DNA of 8,983 bases from NCBI GenBank assembly GCA_966095595.1, contig CBHTUB010000236.1, forward strand, positions 1 to 8,983, in the 5' to 3' direction. Every line of letters begins with the position of its first letter. Position 1 is the first letter of the stretch. A program made the translations under genes and the position numbers. A model generated the notes under the pieces. It worked only from the letters and a program-made list of their open reading frames with translations. It did not search any database and was not told the DNA's origin. This document shows, piece after piece, positions 1 through 7,457 of this stretch. This DNA is from Chryseosolibacter sp966095595 (lineage in GTDB: Bacteria; Bacteroidota; Bacteroidia; Cytophagales; Cyclobacteriaceae).

Positions 1-156
1 GGCTAAATTTTTCTCAAAATGGGATGCAGGCAGGGGTCTTCATCCAGCTTCTTCGGCCGGGAAATTCTGAAATGTTTTGTGTTAAACTTTTGTTCTGTTG
101 GTTGGTCACGGGAAGAGTTTCGGGATTAACTTTACCCCTTCAACCACTACTATTCG
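1..156. other. Upstream non-assigned region before dnaE
   Basis: No gene can be assigned with confidence. A plus-strand frame is open from base 2 to a TGA at 68-70 and could be the last 22 codons of a gene entering from the left. A minus-strand frame ending in a TAG close to the left edge is equally possible, and neither has recognisable protein features. Bases 71-156 are AT-rich, without a long open frame, and form the leader of dnaE. Confidence 0.4.
102..134 (+). promoter_or_regulatory. Possible Bacteroidota-type promoter of dnaE
   Basis: A TTG at 102-104 lies 22 bases before TAACTTTA at 127-134, which differs from the Bacteroidota -7 consensus TAnnTTTG only in the last base. Transcription would start near 140 and leave a leader of roughly 15 bases before the ATG at 157. 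An alternative -7 box, AACTTTTG at 85-92, also has one mismatch but lacks a well-placed -33 element. The assignment is tentative. Confidence 0.25.
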
Positions 157-3100
157 ATGTATCTGATCTTTGATACGGAAACCACTGGTATTCCGCACAA
201 CAAGACTGCACCCATAACAGATCTTGACAACTGGCCACGGGTTGTTCAGCTCGCCTGGCAGCTCCACGACCCGAACGGCAAGCTTCTCTCGCAGCAGAAC
301 TTCATTATCAAACCCGATGGATTCGACATTCCCTACAAGGCGGAGCAGGTTCACGGGATCTCCACAAAAAGAGCGTTGGAGGAAGGCCATGACCTGAGGG
401 CGGTTCTCGAACTGTTCATCAAAGACCTTCAGTCTACAAAGATGCTGGTAGGTCACAACATCGAATTCGACATCAGCATCCTCGGAGCGGAATTCATTCG
501 CCAATCGCTCGACACCAAAGCCATTCTTGACCTGGATAAGGTCGATACGGGTATTGCATCGACTGAATTCTGTCAGCTTGCGGGAGGTATCGGTGGCAGA
601 TTAAAGATGCCGCGGCTTGTCGAGTTGCATGAGAAACTTTTCGGCAAGGACTTCGGCGATGCTCACGATGCGTCCTATGACGTGGCGGCCACGGCGCGCT
701 GTTATTTTGGACTCATCAAGCAAAAAGTTGTCAATCCATTCGACTCCACTCCGGTGGAAGAGATCGAATATCAGGAGCCTAACCTCGATGCGGCAAATTT
801 TGCAAAGCGCGAGAAAAGAAAAGCGGCCTCCTACTCGCTCGATAGCGAGTCGCATGACCTCACCGACAAGCCATTTGTCCATCTCCACGTTCATTCACAG
901 TTCTCCGTATTGAATGCGACGCCGGACATCAAAAGCCTGGTGAGCAAGGCGAAAAGCTTGAACATGAGCGCCATTGCGCTTACCGATCTCGGCAACATGT
1001 ATGGCGCTTTCAAATTTGTGAAAGAAGCCATTTCCCAGGAGATCAAGGCGATCGTGGGGTGTGAGTTCTTCATTGCGGAGGAACGCACCAAACTCAAATT
1101 CACAAAAGACAATCCCGACAAACGTTATAACCAGATACTGCTCGCCAAAAACAAAAACGGGTATCATAATCTGGCGAAGCTCAGCTCGCTCGGATTCACG
1201 GAAGGGTTGTATGGTATCTACCCGCGCATAGACAAGCAACTGATCCGGGAATACAAGCAGGATCTCATCGCCGTAACCGGCTCGCTTTCAAGTGAGGTGC
1301 CTCACCTCATCCTGAACGTCGGCGAAAAGCAGGCCGAAGAAGCGTTCAAGTGGTGGCATCAGGAATTCGGCGATGATTTTTACGTGGAGATCAACCGTCA
1401 CGGAATGCCCGAAGAAGATCACGTGAATGAAACGTTGCTCAGGTTCGCCCGCAAATACAACGTAAAATTCTTCGCTGCGAACGAGTCTTACTATCTCGAC
1501 AAGGAAGAAGCCCAGGCGCACGACGTACTGCTTTGTATCAAGGAAGGGGAATTCAAGTCCACACCGATCGGACATGGAAGGGGCACACGCTACGGCCTTC
1601 CAAACGACCAGTTCTATCTCAAGTCACAGGACGAAATGAAATCCATTTTTCGTGACTTGCCCGAAGCTATTGAAACCATCAGCGAGATCGTAGGGAAGAT
1701 CGAAAGCTACACACTCGAGCGCAGTGTGCTTCTTCCGAAATTCGATATTCCCAAAGAGTTCGAGACTGAAGACGAATACCTTCGCCACCTCACCTACGAG
1801 GGCGCGAAAAGAAAATATGCCGAGCTGACCAAAGAGATCACCGACCGTCTGGACTTCGAATTGGAAACGATCCGCAAGACCGGTTACCCGGGATATTTCC
1901 TCATCGTACAGGACTTTACTTCGAAGGCGCGCGAGATGGGTGTGAGCGTGGGGCCGGGCCGTGGTTCGGCGGCGGGGTCGGCGGTCGCATATTGCATTGG
2001 AATTACCAATGTCGATCCGATCAAGTACGATCTGCTTTTCGAGCGTTTTCTAAACCCTGATCGTGTGTCCCTTCCCGATATCGATATTGATTTCGATGAC
2101 GAGGGTCGTGACAAGGTGCTCAAGTATGTGATCGACAAATACGGCAAGAGCCAGGTTGCGCAGATCATTACCTATGGTACGATGGCGGCAAAGTCGTCGA
2201 TCCGCGATTGTGCGCGTGTCATGGAGCTCCCATTGAACGAAGCCAACCTGCTGGCCAAGCTCGTTCCTGAAAAGCCGGGCACGAGCCTCGATGCGGCATT
2301 TGAGGAAGTGAAAGAGCTTGCGGATGCCAAAAAGGGTAATGACCTGAAAGGAGAAGTGCTTCGTCAGGCGTTGGTGCTCGAGGGATCTGTAAGGAACACC
2401 GGCGTACATGCCTGTGGTGTGATCATTACGCCTGACAAGCTTACCAACTTCGTTCCCGTAGCAACGGCGAAAGACTCCGACATGCTCGTCACGCAGTTCG
2501 ACAACAGTGTTGTTGAAAGTGCGGGACTGCTCAAGATGGACTTCCTCGGCCTTACAACGCTGAGCATTATCAAAACGGCGCTCAGGAATATCAAGAAGAG
2601 CCGGGGCATTGAAATCGAGATCGACAAAGTGCCCCTGGATGACAAACCTACATACGAGCTATTCCAGCGCGGCGAAACTACCGGGACGTTCCAGTTTGAA
2701 AGTGTGGGAATGCAAAAGTATCTGCGTCAGCTGAAGCCGGATAAGTTCGAGGATCTGATTGCGATGAACGCCTTATATCGTCCGGGTCCGATGGAATACA
2801 TTCCGGCGTTCGTCAACAGAAAGCACGGGCGCGAACCGATCAAGTACGATCTCCCCGATATGGAGGAGTTCCTCGCGGAGACTTACGGCATCACGGTATA
2901 TCAGGAGCAGGTGATGCTTCTATCGCAGAAGCTTGCAGGATTCAGCAAGGGTGACGCCGACGTTCTGCGGAAAGCGATGGGTAAAAAGCAGAAGGCGGTC
3001 CTCGACAAAATGAAGGACAAATTCATAGAAGGCTGCAAGAAGAACGGACACGATCCGGCCATCTGTGAAAAAGTGTGGACTGACTGGGAAGCATTCGCCC

Positions 3101-4371
3101 AATACGCGTTCAACAAATCGCACTCGACATGCTACTCGCTTGTCGCTTATCATACAGCATACCTGAAAGCAAATTATCCTGCCGAATACATGGCAGCGGT
3201 TCTCACACACTCCCAGAGCAACCTGGAGAACGTTACGTTCTTCATCGAAGAGTGCCGGAACCTGTCGATCAAGGTGCTTGGTCCTCACGTCAACGAGTCA
3301 GGGGTCTATTTCGAAGTTAACAAGGAAGGGCAGATCCGTTTCGGATTGGGAGCGATCAAGGGAGCCGGTGAGGCTGCGGTCGAAGCGATCATTCAGGAAA
3401 GAACCGAAAAAGGTCCATTCGCGGATATCTTCGATTTTGCGAAACGCCTGAATCAGCGATCCGTCAATAAGAAAACATTTGAATGCCTTGCGTTGTCGGG
3501 GGCATTTGATTGCTTCAGGGATGTTCACCGGCGTCAGTACGTATATGCGAAAGATGGCGACATCAGCCTCATTGAAAAATCGATCAGATTTGCCGCCAAG
3601 TCGCAACAGGAAGAGCAAAGCGCGCAGGCAAGCTTGTTCGGAGGCCCTTCGGGTACTACGATGCCGAAACCGAGGATCGAGCCGGTCGAGCCTTTCAGCG
3701 AACTGGAGAAATTGAATCTGGAAAAAGAAGTCGTCGGGATCTATATCTCCGGTCACCCGCTGGACAACTTCAGATTTGAAATGCAATTCTGCAACGCAAG
3801 CTGTAACATGTTCAACGAGATCGAAAACCTTGCAGGACGTTCGGACATGAGGCTGGGAGGAATCGTTACCAACGTGGAGCACCGAACGACAAAGACGGGA
3901 AAACCCTTTGGAAAATTCTACATTGAAGATTATACGGGAAATACTTCTTTCATGCTTTTCGGGGAAGACTACCTGCGTTTCAAGAACTTCATGACCATAG
4001 GATGGTTCTTGTATATCGAAGGGGGTGTGGTCAGGAACACCTGGGGTCAGCAATCACTGGAATTCAAGATCCGTAACATCGAGCTCCTCGAGGATGTCGG
4101 CTCCAAAAAATGCAAGGGCATCAAGCTTTCGATCGACGAGCGGGATATTACGAGGGACCTGATCGACAGCCTGGAGAGAATTGGAAAGGAGTACAAGGGC
4201 CCTATCCCGGTTTATATGGAGATTAAGCCGGAAGAGAACTTATCTGAAATATTTAATGGAAAAGGAACTTTGGGACCTTCTCCATTGAAGAACATTCAGG
4301 TAAAACCCACTAACGAGGTCGTTGGGCTGATCCGGAAATCAGGGATACTTGAATTGGATCCGATGAGGTAA
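157..4371 (+). CDS. dnaE: DNA polymerase III alpha subunit with fused N-terminal DEDDh exonuclease
   Basis: Replicative DNA polymerase (C-family), 1404 residues, which extends DNA within the replisome. Residues about 1-190 form a DEDDh 3'-5' exonuclease with all motifs: DTETTG with D6 and E8, GHNIEFD with H100, N101 and D105, and HDASYD with H170 and D175. After a charged linker a PHP domain follows (about 238-460; HLHVH at 242-246). The polymerase core has GPGRGSAAGS at 599-608, catalytic D641 and D643 in PDIDIDF, and the third aspartate D795 in MDFLGL. A helix-hairpin-helix region lies near 1060-1120, a clamp-binding pentapeptide QASLF at 1157-1161, and an OB fold at about 1231-1310. The start is supported because the ExoI motif begins six residues in. 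It is longer than an E. coli-type DnaE (about 1160), mainly because of the fused exonuclease. This is DnaE rather than PolC: in PolC the exonuclease sits inside the PHP domain. The PHP metal site looks degenerate. No Shine-Dalgarno site is visible. Confidence 0.97.
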   Translation: MYLIFDTETTGIPHNKTAPITDLDNWPRVVQLAWQLHDPNGKLLSQQNFIIKPDGFDIPYKAEQVHGISTKRALEEGHDLRAVLELFIKDLQSTKMLVGHNIEFDISILGAEFIRQSLDTKAILDLDKVDTGIASTEFCQLAGGIGGRLKMPRLVELHEKLFGKDFGDAHDASYDVAATARCYFGLIKQKVVNPFDSTPVEEIEYQEPNLDAANFAKREKRKAASYSLDSESHDLTDKPFVHLHVHSQFSVLNATPDIKSLVSKAKSLNMSAIALTDLGNMYGAFKFVKEAISQEIKAIVGCEFFIAEERTKLKFTKDNPDKRYNQILLAKNKNGYHNLAKLSSLGFTEGLYGIYPRIDKQLIREYKQDLIAVTGSLSSEVPHLILNVGEKQAEEAFKWWHQEFGDDFYVEINRHGMPEEDHVNETLLRFARKYNVKFFAANESYYLDKEEAQAHDVLLCIKEGEFKSTPIGHGRGTRYGLPNDQFYLKSQDEMKSIFRDLPEAIETISEIVGKIESYTLERSVLLPKFDIPKEFETEDEYLRHLTYEGAKRKYAELTKEITDRLDFELETIRKTGYPGYFLIVQDFTSKAREMGVSVGPGRGSAAGSAVAYCIGITNVDPIKYDLLFERFLNPDRVSLPDIDIDFDDEGRDKVLKYVIDKYGKSQVAQIITYGTMAAKSSIRDCARVMELPLNEANLLAKLVPEKPGTSLDAAFEEVKELADAKKGNDLKGEVLRQALVLEGSVRNTGVHACGVIITPDKLTNFVPVATAKDSDMLVTQFDNSVVESAGLLKMDFLGLTTLSIIKTALRNIKKSRGIEIEIDKVPLDDKPTYELFQRGETTGTFQFESVGMQKYLRQLKPDKFEDLIAMNALYRPGPMEYIPAFVNRKHGREPIKYDLPDMEEFLAETYGITVYQEQVMLLSQKLAGFSKGDADVLRKAMGKKQKAVLDKMKDKFIEGCKKNGHDPAICEKVWTDWEAFAQYAFNKSHSTCYSLVAYHTAYLKANYPAEYMAAVLTHSQSNLENVTFFIEECRNLSIKVLGPHVNESGVYFEVNKEGQIRFGLGAIKGAGEAAVEAIIQERTEKGPFADIFDFAKRLNQRSVNKKTFECLALSGAFDCFRDVHRRQYVYAKDGDISLIEKSIRFAAKSQQEEQSAQASLFGGPSGTTMPKPRIEPVEPFSELEKLNLEKEVVGIYISGHPLDNFRFEMQFCNASCNMFNEIENLAGRSDMRLGGIVTNVEHRTTKTGKPFGKFYIEDYTGNTSFMLFGEDYLRFKNFMTIGWFLYIEGGVVRNTWGQQSLEFKIRNIELLEDVGSKKCKGIKLSIDERDITRDLIDSLERIGKEYKGPIPVYMEIKPEENLSEIFNGKGTLGPSPLKNIQVKPTNEVVGLIRKSGILELDPMR

Positions 4372-4379
4372 ACCGGCAA

Positions 4380-4415
4380 TTTGTTGTAAACAATGAACTT
4401 CTGACCATATCTTTG
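4380..4415 (+). promoter_or_regulatory. Bacteroidota-type promoter of trxA
   Basis: TATCTTTG at 4408-4415 matches the Bacteroidota -7 element TAnnTTTG exactly. Upstream, TTTGTTG at 4380-4386 offers a -33 element; using GTTG ending at 4386 the spacer is 21 bases, within the usual range. Transcription would start near 4420, giving a leader of about 30 bases. The promoter lies just past the dnaE stop codon, so trxA can be expressed apart from dnaE. Confidence 0.65.
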
Positions 4416-4452
4416 CGTTCGGTAAATAGAAAAACATAAAAAACTTAATAAA

Positions 4453-4776
4453 ATGGGCAAAGCAATAGTACTTAACGACGCCAATTTTGATGCTACCATC
4501 AATTCTGATAAACCGGTATTAGTTGATTTCTGGGCTGAATGGTGCGGGCCCTGTAAGATGATCGGACCGGTAGTGGAAGAACTCGCCAATGATTATGATG
4601 GTAAGGCTGTTATCGCCAAGCTTAACGTAGACGAGAACCCTGGCGTTACTGCCCGCTTTGGCATCCGCAGCATCCCGACTCTTCTTGTTTTTAAAGCAGG
4701 TCAGATCGTCGACAAACAGGTTGGTGCGGTACCCAAGTCAGTGCTTGCCCAGAAGCTTGAAGCTCAGGTAGCGTAA
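4453..4776 (+). CDS. trxA: Thioredoxin
   Basis: Cytoplasmic thioredoxin of 107 residues, the normal length. It reduces disulfides in client proteins and is itself recycled by thioredoxin reductase. The active site WCGPCK lies at residues 30-35 with redox cysteines C31 and C34. The buried D25 before it and the cis-proline P75 in SIPT are present, and no signal peptide or membrane segment is seen. The start ATG follows a very A-rich leader without a Shine-Dalgarno site, as is common in Bacteroidota. The gene lies 81 bases after dnaE on the same strand, but its own promoter and terminator suggest mostly separate transcription, with possible read-through from dnaE. Confidence 0.97.
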   Translation: MGKAIVLNDANFDATINSDKPVLVDFWAEWCGPCKMIGPVVEELANDYDGKAVIAKLNVDENPGVTARFGIRSIPTLLVFKAGQIVDKQVGAVPKSVLAQKLEAQVA

Positions 4777-5001
4777 TCATCAGGAATTAGGATATAGAAA
4801 AGCACCTTGACGGGTGCTTTTTTTATTGCGTGGGAAGAAGCGATAAATTCTGCGCGTACTTCCTGTGCTGTTTCATCAGGTGTTACGATCGCTAGCCTGT
4901 CCATCTTCCTAACCACGTTCATAAACACACCATACTTTTTTATCTACGAGATCATAAGGTATTCCCTTCCCGATAAAATCATTCCCTGAAATGAGGAGCA
5001 C
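4764..5001 (-). pseudogene. Possible small gene broken by a one-base frameshift
   Basis: No recognised family. On the minus strand one frame reads NPALFVLLISGNDFIGKGIP and on to LVDK. It then meets an A6 run (T6 at 4936-4941 on the plus strand), after which it stops at 4909-4911. If one A is removed, the reading continues as KYGVFMNVVRKMDRLAIVT, then PDETAQEVRAEFIAS, to a TGA at 4764-4766. With the GTG at 4999-5001 as start, the joined product would be about 78 residues. No ATG start or good ribosome site exists, so the piece may be a decayed remnant, a homopolymer sequencing error, or chance. The last part reads through the trxA terminator and overlaps the end of trxA by 13 bases, which argues against an intact gene. 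It lies 35 bases downstream of the cysteine-cluster gene on the same strand. Confidence 0.3.
4798..4824 (+). terminator. Rho-independent terminator of trxA, possibly bidirectional
   Basis: AAAAGCACC at 4798-4806 pairs perfectly with GGTGCTTTT at 4813-4821 around a six-base loop, and the run of T continues to 4824. The hairpin begins 22 bases after the trxA stop. The A-run on the left side gives a short U-tract on the minus strand too, so it may also stop transcription coming from the cysteine-cluster gene. Confidence 0.9.
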
Positions 5002-5035
5002 AAAAAGTGCAGGATTTTTCTCCGGAAATTGCTTC

Positions 5036-5527
5036 CTAAAAATTAATCTTCTTCAGACGCTCCACCATCTCCAATACAGCGGGGCAAACCATGGTGTTTT
5101 TAAAAGTCAGGTCCGTGATCTGGACCATTTTTTTCCTATCTGTATGAGGATATTCGCGGCATGCTTTCGGGCGATCTTCATAGATCGTGCAAAAATTTTC
5201 GCCGACGAGAAAAGTGCATGGTGAAGACTTGAGAACATAGTCGTTGTCCTCATCAATCCTGAGATATTTTTCGACAAAATCTCCCGGCTTCATTCTGAGA
5301 GATTTTGCGATCCTGTCGATGTCGTTGGGATAAAATATCGGGCTGGTGGTCTTACAGCAATTGGCGCATTGCAAACAATCGAGTTCTTCGAAGACCGCTT
5401 CATGGGTAGCGTGAAATACCTCGTCGACCTTCCGGCTGTCCTTCTTTTTGAGCCACAAGAGGAATTTCTTGTTCTCTTGTTCCTTATTCTTCGATTGTAA
5501 CTTAAATTGTTCCAGGTTCAGCGGCAT
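5036..5527 (-). CDS. YkgJ-family cysteine-cluster protein (putative metal-binding)
   Basis: Soluble protein of 163 residues in the zinc- or iron-chelating cysteine-cluster family (YkgJ/UPF0153 type), whose biochemical role is not established. The diagnostic CxxCxxCC lies at residues 51-58 (C51, C54, C57, C58). Further family cysteines follow: C104 in SPCTFL, C113 in NFCTIYEDRP, C123 in KACREYPH, and C148 in MVCP. The count and spacing fit a bound metal or Fe-S centre. The first 50 residues are lysine- and glutamate-rich and probably helical, and no signal peptide is seen. The ATG start is followed directly by MPLNLEQF, and the gene is divergent from the membrane acyltransferase, with 60 bases between the preferred starts. 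It converges on trxA. The family assignment is firm, the function is not. Confidence 0.9.
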   Translation of the reverse strand: MPLNLEQFKLQSKNKEQENKKFLLWLKKKDSRKVDEVFHATHEAVFEELDCLQCANCCKTTSPIFYPNDIDRIAKSLRMKPGDFVEKYLRIDEDNDYVLKSSPCTFLVGENFCTIYEDRPKACREYPHTDRKKMVQITDLTFKNTMVCPAVLEMVERLKKINF

Positions 5528-5587
5528 TTCACTCGAAACTACTTCTCTGCAAATGTCGTAAAAAACTACCTCAAACCAGCCGGCTTT

Positions 5588-6808
5588 ATGAACACAGCAA
5601 CCGCGACCATGCCCACAGGGTCAGATGTACTGACCGCAAAGGCCCGTATTTCCTCGATAGACCTGATGCGCGGCCTTGTCATGGTGATCATGGCTTTGGA
5701 TCATGCGCGGGATTTTTTTCATAAAGGAGCGTTAACTTCAAATCCAACCGATCTGGCAACGACTACCCCCGTCATCTTCTTTACGCGTTGGATCACGCAT
5801 TTCTGCGCTCCCACATTCGTCATGCTGGCGGGAACGTCGATCTTTATCAGCGGCCTGAAGAAATCAAAAAATGATCTCTCGCTCTTTCTGCTTACACGGG
5901 GATTGTGGCTTATCATTCTCGAGGTCGTTGTCGTGCGCTTCAGCATTCTCTTCAACCTTTATTATGACGTCATTATATTCCAGGTGATCTTTGTTATCGG
6001 CGCTGCGATGATCTGCATGGCGGTGATTTCAAGATTACCTTACGCAGCAGTCCTTGCCATCGGAATAGTGCTTGTGTTCGGTCATAACGTTACAGACTAT
6101 TTTCCCCTGAAAGACGGCGACAATTTTTTTATCGCATGGAGTATCCTGAGGCAAACCGGTTTTCTAAATCTGACACCGGACCATACGCTTATGGTGTTGT
6201 ATCCGGTGTTGCCGTGGCTGGGCATCATGACACTTGGATATGCGCTCGGACGTCTTTACTCAAATGAATTTTCAATCGAACAACGAACAAAATTGCTTTT
6301 TATAATCGGAGGCGCTTCCATCCTTGCGTTTATCGTTATCCGGTCGATCAATATATACGGAGATCCAGCTCCGTGGTCAACACAAAAGACGGGGTTGTAC
6401 ACCTTCATGAGCTTCCTCAATACAACGAAATATCCGGTATCGCTTCAATACACGCTTATGACCCTCGGTCCCGTGCTCGTCATACTCGCATTGCTGGAAA
6501 GGGTTGATCTTCGGGTTCTCAATCCCCTGGTAGTATTCGGACGTGTTCCTCTGTTTTATTACGTCATTCACTTCTATGTCATCCATACGATCGCCCTTTT
6601 GCTTTTCATGAACAAGACCGGAAAAGGTTTGTCCGACATCGATTTTCATTTCAGCAAATCCTTTGGAGGAATCACGGCAGAAGGAGGATATTCTCTCTTT
6701 TGGGCTTACGTAGGATGGCTAGCCGTAGTCATTGCATTGTATCCGCTTTGCAAGTGGTACAATGGGTACAAGAGCACACATAAGCAATGGTGGCTCAGTT
6801 ATCTATAG
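5588..6808 (+). CDS. DUF1624 / HGSNAT-like integral membrane acyltransferase
   Basis: Polytopic inner-membrane protein of 406 residues from this start, in the family related to the catalytic domain of heparan-alpha-glucosaminide N-acetyltransferase (DUF1624, COG3503-type). Such proteins are thought to move an acyl group across the membrane onto a glycan or similar acceptor; the substrate here is unknown. The N-terminal family signature is clear: SSIDLMRGL at about 22-30, then ALDHARDF at 36-43, giving D25, R28 and H39. About ten hydrophobic segments follow, including those near 76-90, 103-122, 126-147, 151-165, 235-252 and 291-303. FGRVPLFYYVIH at 318-329 is another conserved segment. An earlier ATG at 5507 would add 27 residues and run into the divergent gene, so 5588 is preferred; an ATG at 5609 is also possible. 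The gene ends tail-to-tail with the DUF6265 gene. Confidence 0.88.
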   Translation: MNTATATMPTGSDVLTAKARISSIDLMRGLVMVIMALDHARDFFHKGALTSNPTDLATTTPVIFFTRWITHFCAPTFVMLAGTSIFISGLKKSKNDLSLFLLTRGLWLIILEVVVVRFSILFNLYYDVIIFQVIFVIGAAMICMAVISRLPYAAVLAIGIVLVFGHNVTDYFPLKDGDNFFIAWSILRQTGFLNLTPDHTLMVLYPVLPWLGIMTLGYALGRLYSNEFSIEQRTKLLFIIGGASILAFIVIRSINIYGDPAPWSTQKTGLYTFMSFLNTTKYPVSLQYTLMTLGPVLVILALLERVDLRVLNPLVVFGRVPLFYYVIHFYVIHTIALLLFMNKTGKGLSDIDFHFSKSFGGITAEGGYSLFWAYVGWLAVVIALYPLCKWYNGYKSTHKQWWLSYL

Positions 6809-7297
6809 ATCGGCGAGTGTGTAATTGAAAACATCTTCAACCCATTTTCCGTCCTTTTCCTGGCGTTCCAGCACGACATTCAACTTGTTGCTGCTGATCC
6901 GGTAAAATGTAAGTGCGGTTTTTTTATCGGGCCTCTCGAATCGCGCCCTGTCGGCTTCGACAAAGACGAGCGGATACTCATAGGGCTTGTCCTTTTCTTC
7001 CCACGCAATATTACCCGGGTTAAAATGTCGCAGCTTCATGACAGGCCCCGTCGCTTCCTGCTCGATCACGACAAATTCATAAAAGATCACTTTGCCATCT
7101 TTTACGCAACGGTAGGCGCACATCATAGAGTTGCCCATCGGTTGGCTCCAGTATTCTTCCATCTCGCCCCATTGACTTGAGGTCACCCATTTGCCGCTCA
7201 GGAACGAAAGATCCTTAAGTTGCTTCACCGGCTGTGCGTCAACACCACCGATCAAGAGCACGCTCAACATCAGTGACAATAGCATTTTCAGTTTCAT
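6803..7297 (-). CDS. Secreted DUF6265 domain protein
   Basis: Protein of 164 residues with an apparent Sec signal peptide: MKLK, a hydrophobic core at about 5-18, and likely cleavage after VDA near residue 21, so it is probably periplasmic. The mature part fits the DUF6265 family, a predicted lipocalin-like beta barrel without known function. Family features are FLSGKW at 32-37, EEYWSQPMGNSMM at 47-59, YEFVVI at 73-78 and LRHFNP at 89-94. A purine-rich AAAGGAT a few bases before the ATG may serve as a ribosome site. The stop codon overlaps that of the convergent acyltransferase gene by sharing the hexamer CTATAG. A weak minus-strand promoter (TTG, 20 bases, TAACTTGA) lies before the start. 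Binding partner or ligand cannot be read from the sequence. Confidence 0.85.
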   Translation of the reverse strand: MKLKMLLSLMLSVLLIGGVDAQPVKQLKDLSFLSGKWVTSSQWGEMEEYWSQPMGNSMMCAYRCVKDGKVIFYEFVVIEQEATGPVMKLRHFNPGNIAWEEKDKPYEYPLVFVEADRARFERPDKKTALTFYRISSNKLNVVLERQEKDGKWVEDVFNYTLADL

Positions 7298-7372
7298 AAC
7301 TATCCTTTTGAAATCAAGTTAACGCCGCATTGCCGGCCGCTCAAGTGCGATGTGATGAACGCGATATAAACG

Positions 7373-7402
7373 AGGAACGCCGGCTTACGGGCCAGCGTTC
7401 CT
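7373..7402. terminator. Hairpin between XylF-like and DUF6265 genes, possible terminator
   Basis: AGGAACGC at 7373-7380 pairs with GCGTTCCT at 7395-7402. After one C-A mismatch a further GGC/GCC step closes a six-base loop (TTACGG). On the minus strand it follows the XylF-like stop codon by about 55 bases, so it may end that transcript. However, no real U-tract follows on either strand, so termination or mRNA 3'-end protection is only inferred. Confidence 0.45.
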
Positions 7403-7457
7403 TTGTGATGTTATATATAAATAGATCGTGCCTATCGTTCAAAAAAAGCTGTGCCAG

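Noticed and set aside
3298..4053. Long open frame of 251 codons on the minus strand inside dnaE
   Set aside because: It lies antisense to a conserved, fully intact polymerase region, has no family features, and its composition is that expected from the opposite strand of coding DNA.
157..4371. PolC rather than DnaE
   Set aside because: In PolC the exonuclease interrupts the PHP domain and the polymerase core has a different order of OB and PHP domains. Here the exonuclease is at the N-terminus and the OB fold is C-terminal, as in DnaE.
4807..5224. Two short plus-strand frames after trxA (4807-4989 and 4991-5224)
   Set aside because: The first starts inside the terminator hairpin and the second mostly lies opposite the cysteine-cluster gene. 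Neither has a promoter or recognisable product.
5507..5587. Longer N-terminus for the membrane acyltransferase
   Set aside because: It would overlap the divergent gene's coding start and adds 27 residues without family similarity; the family signature begins shortly after the ATG at 5588.
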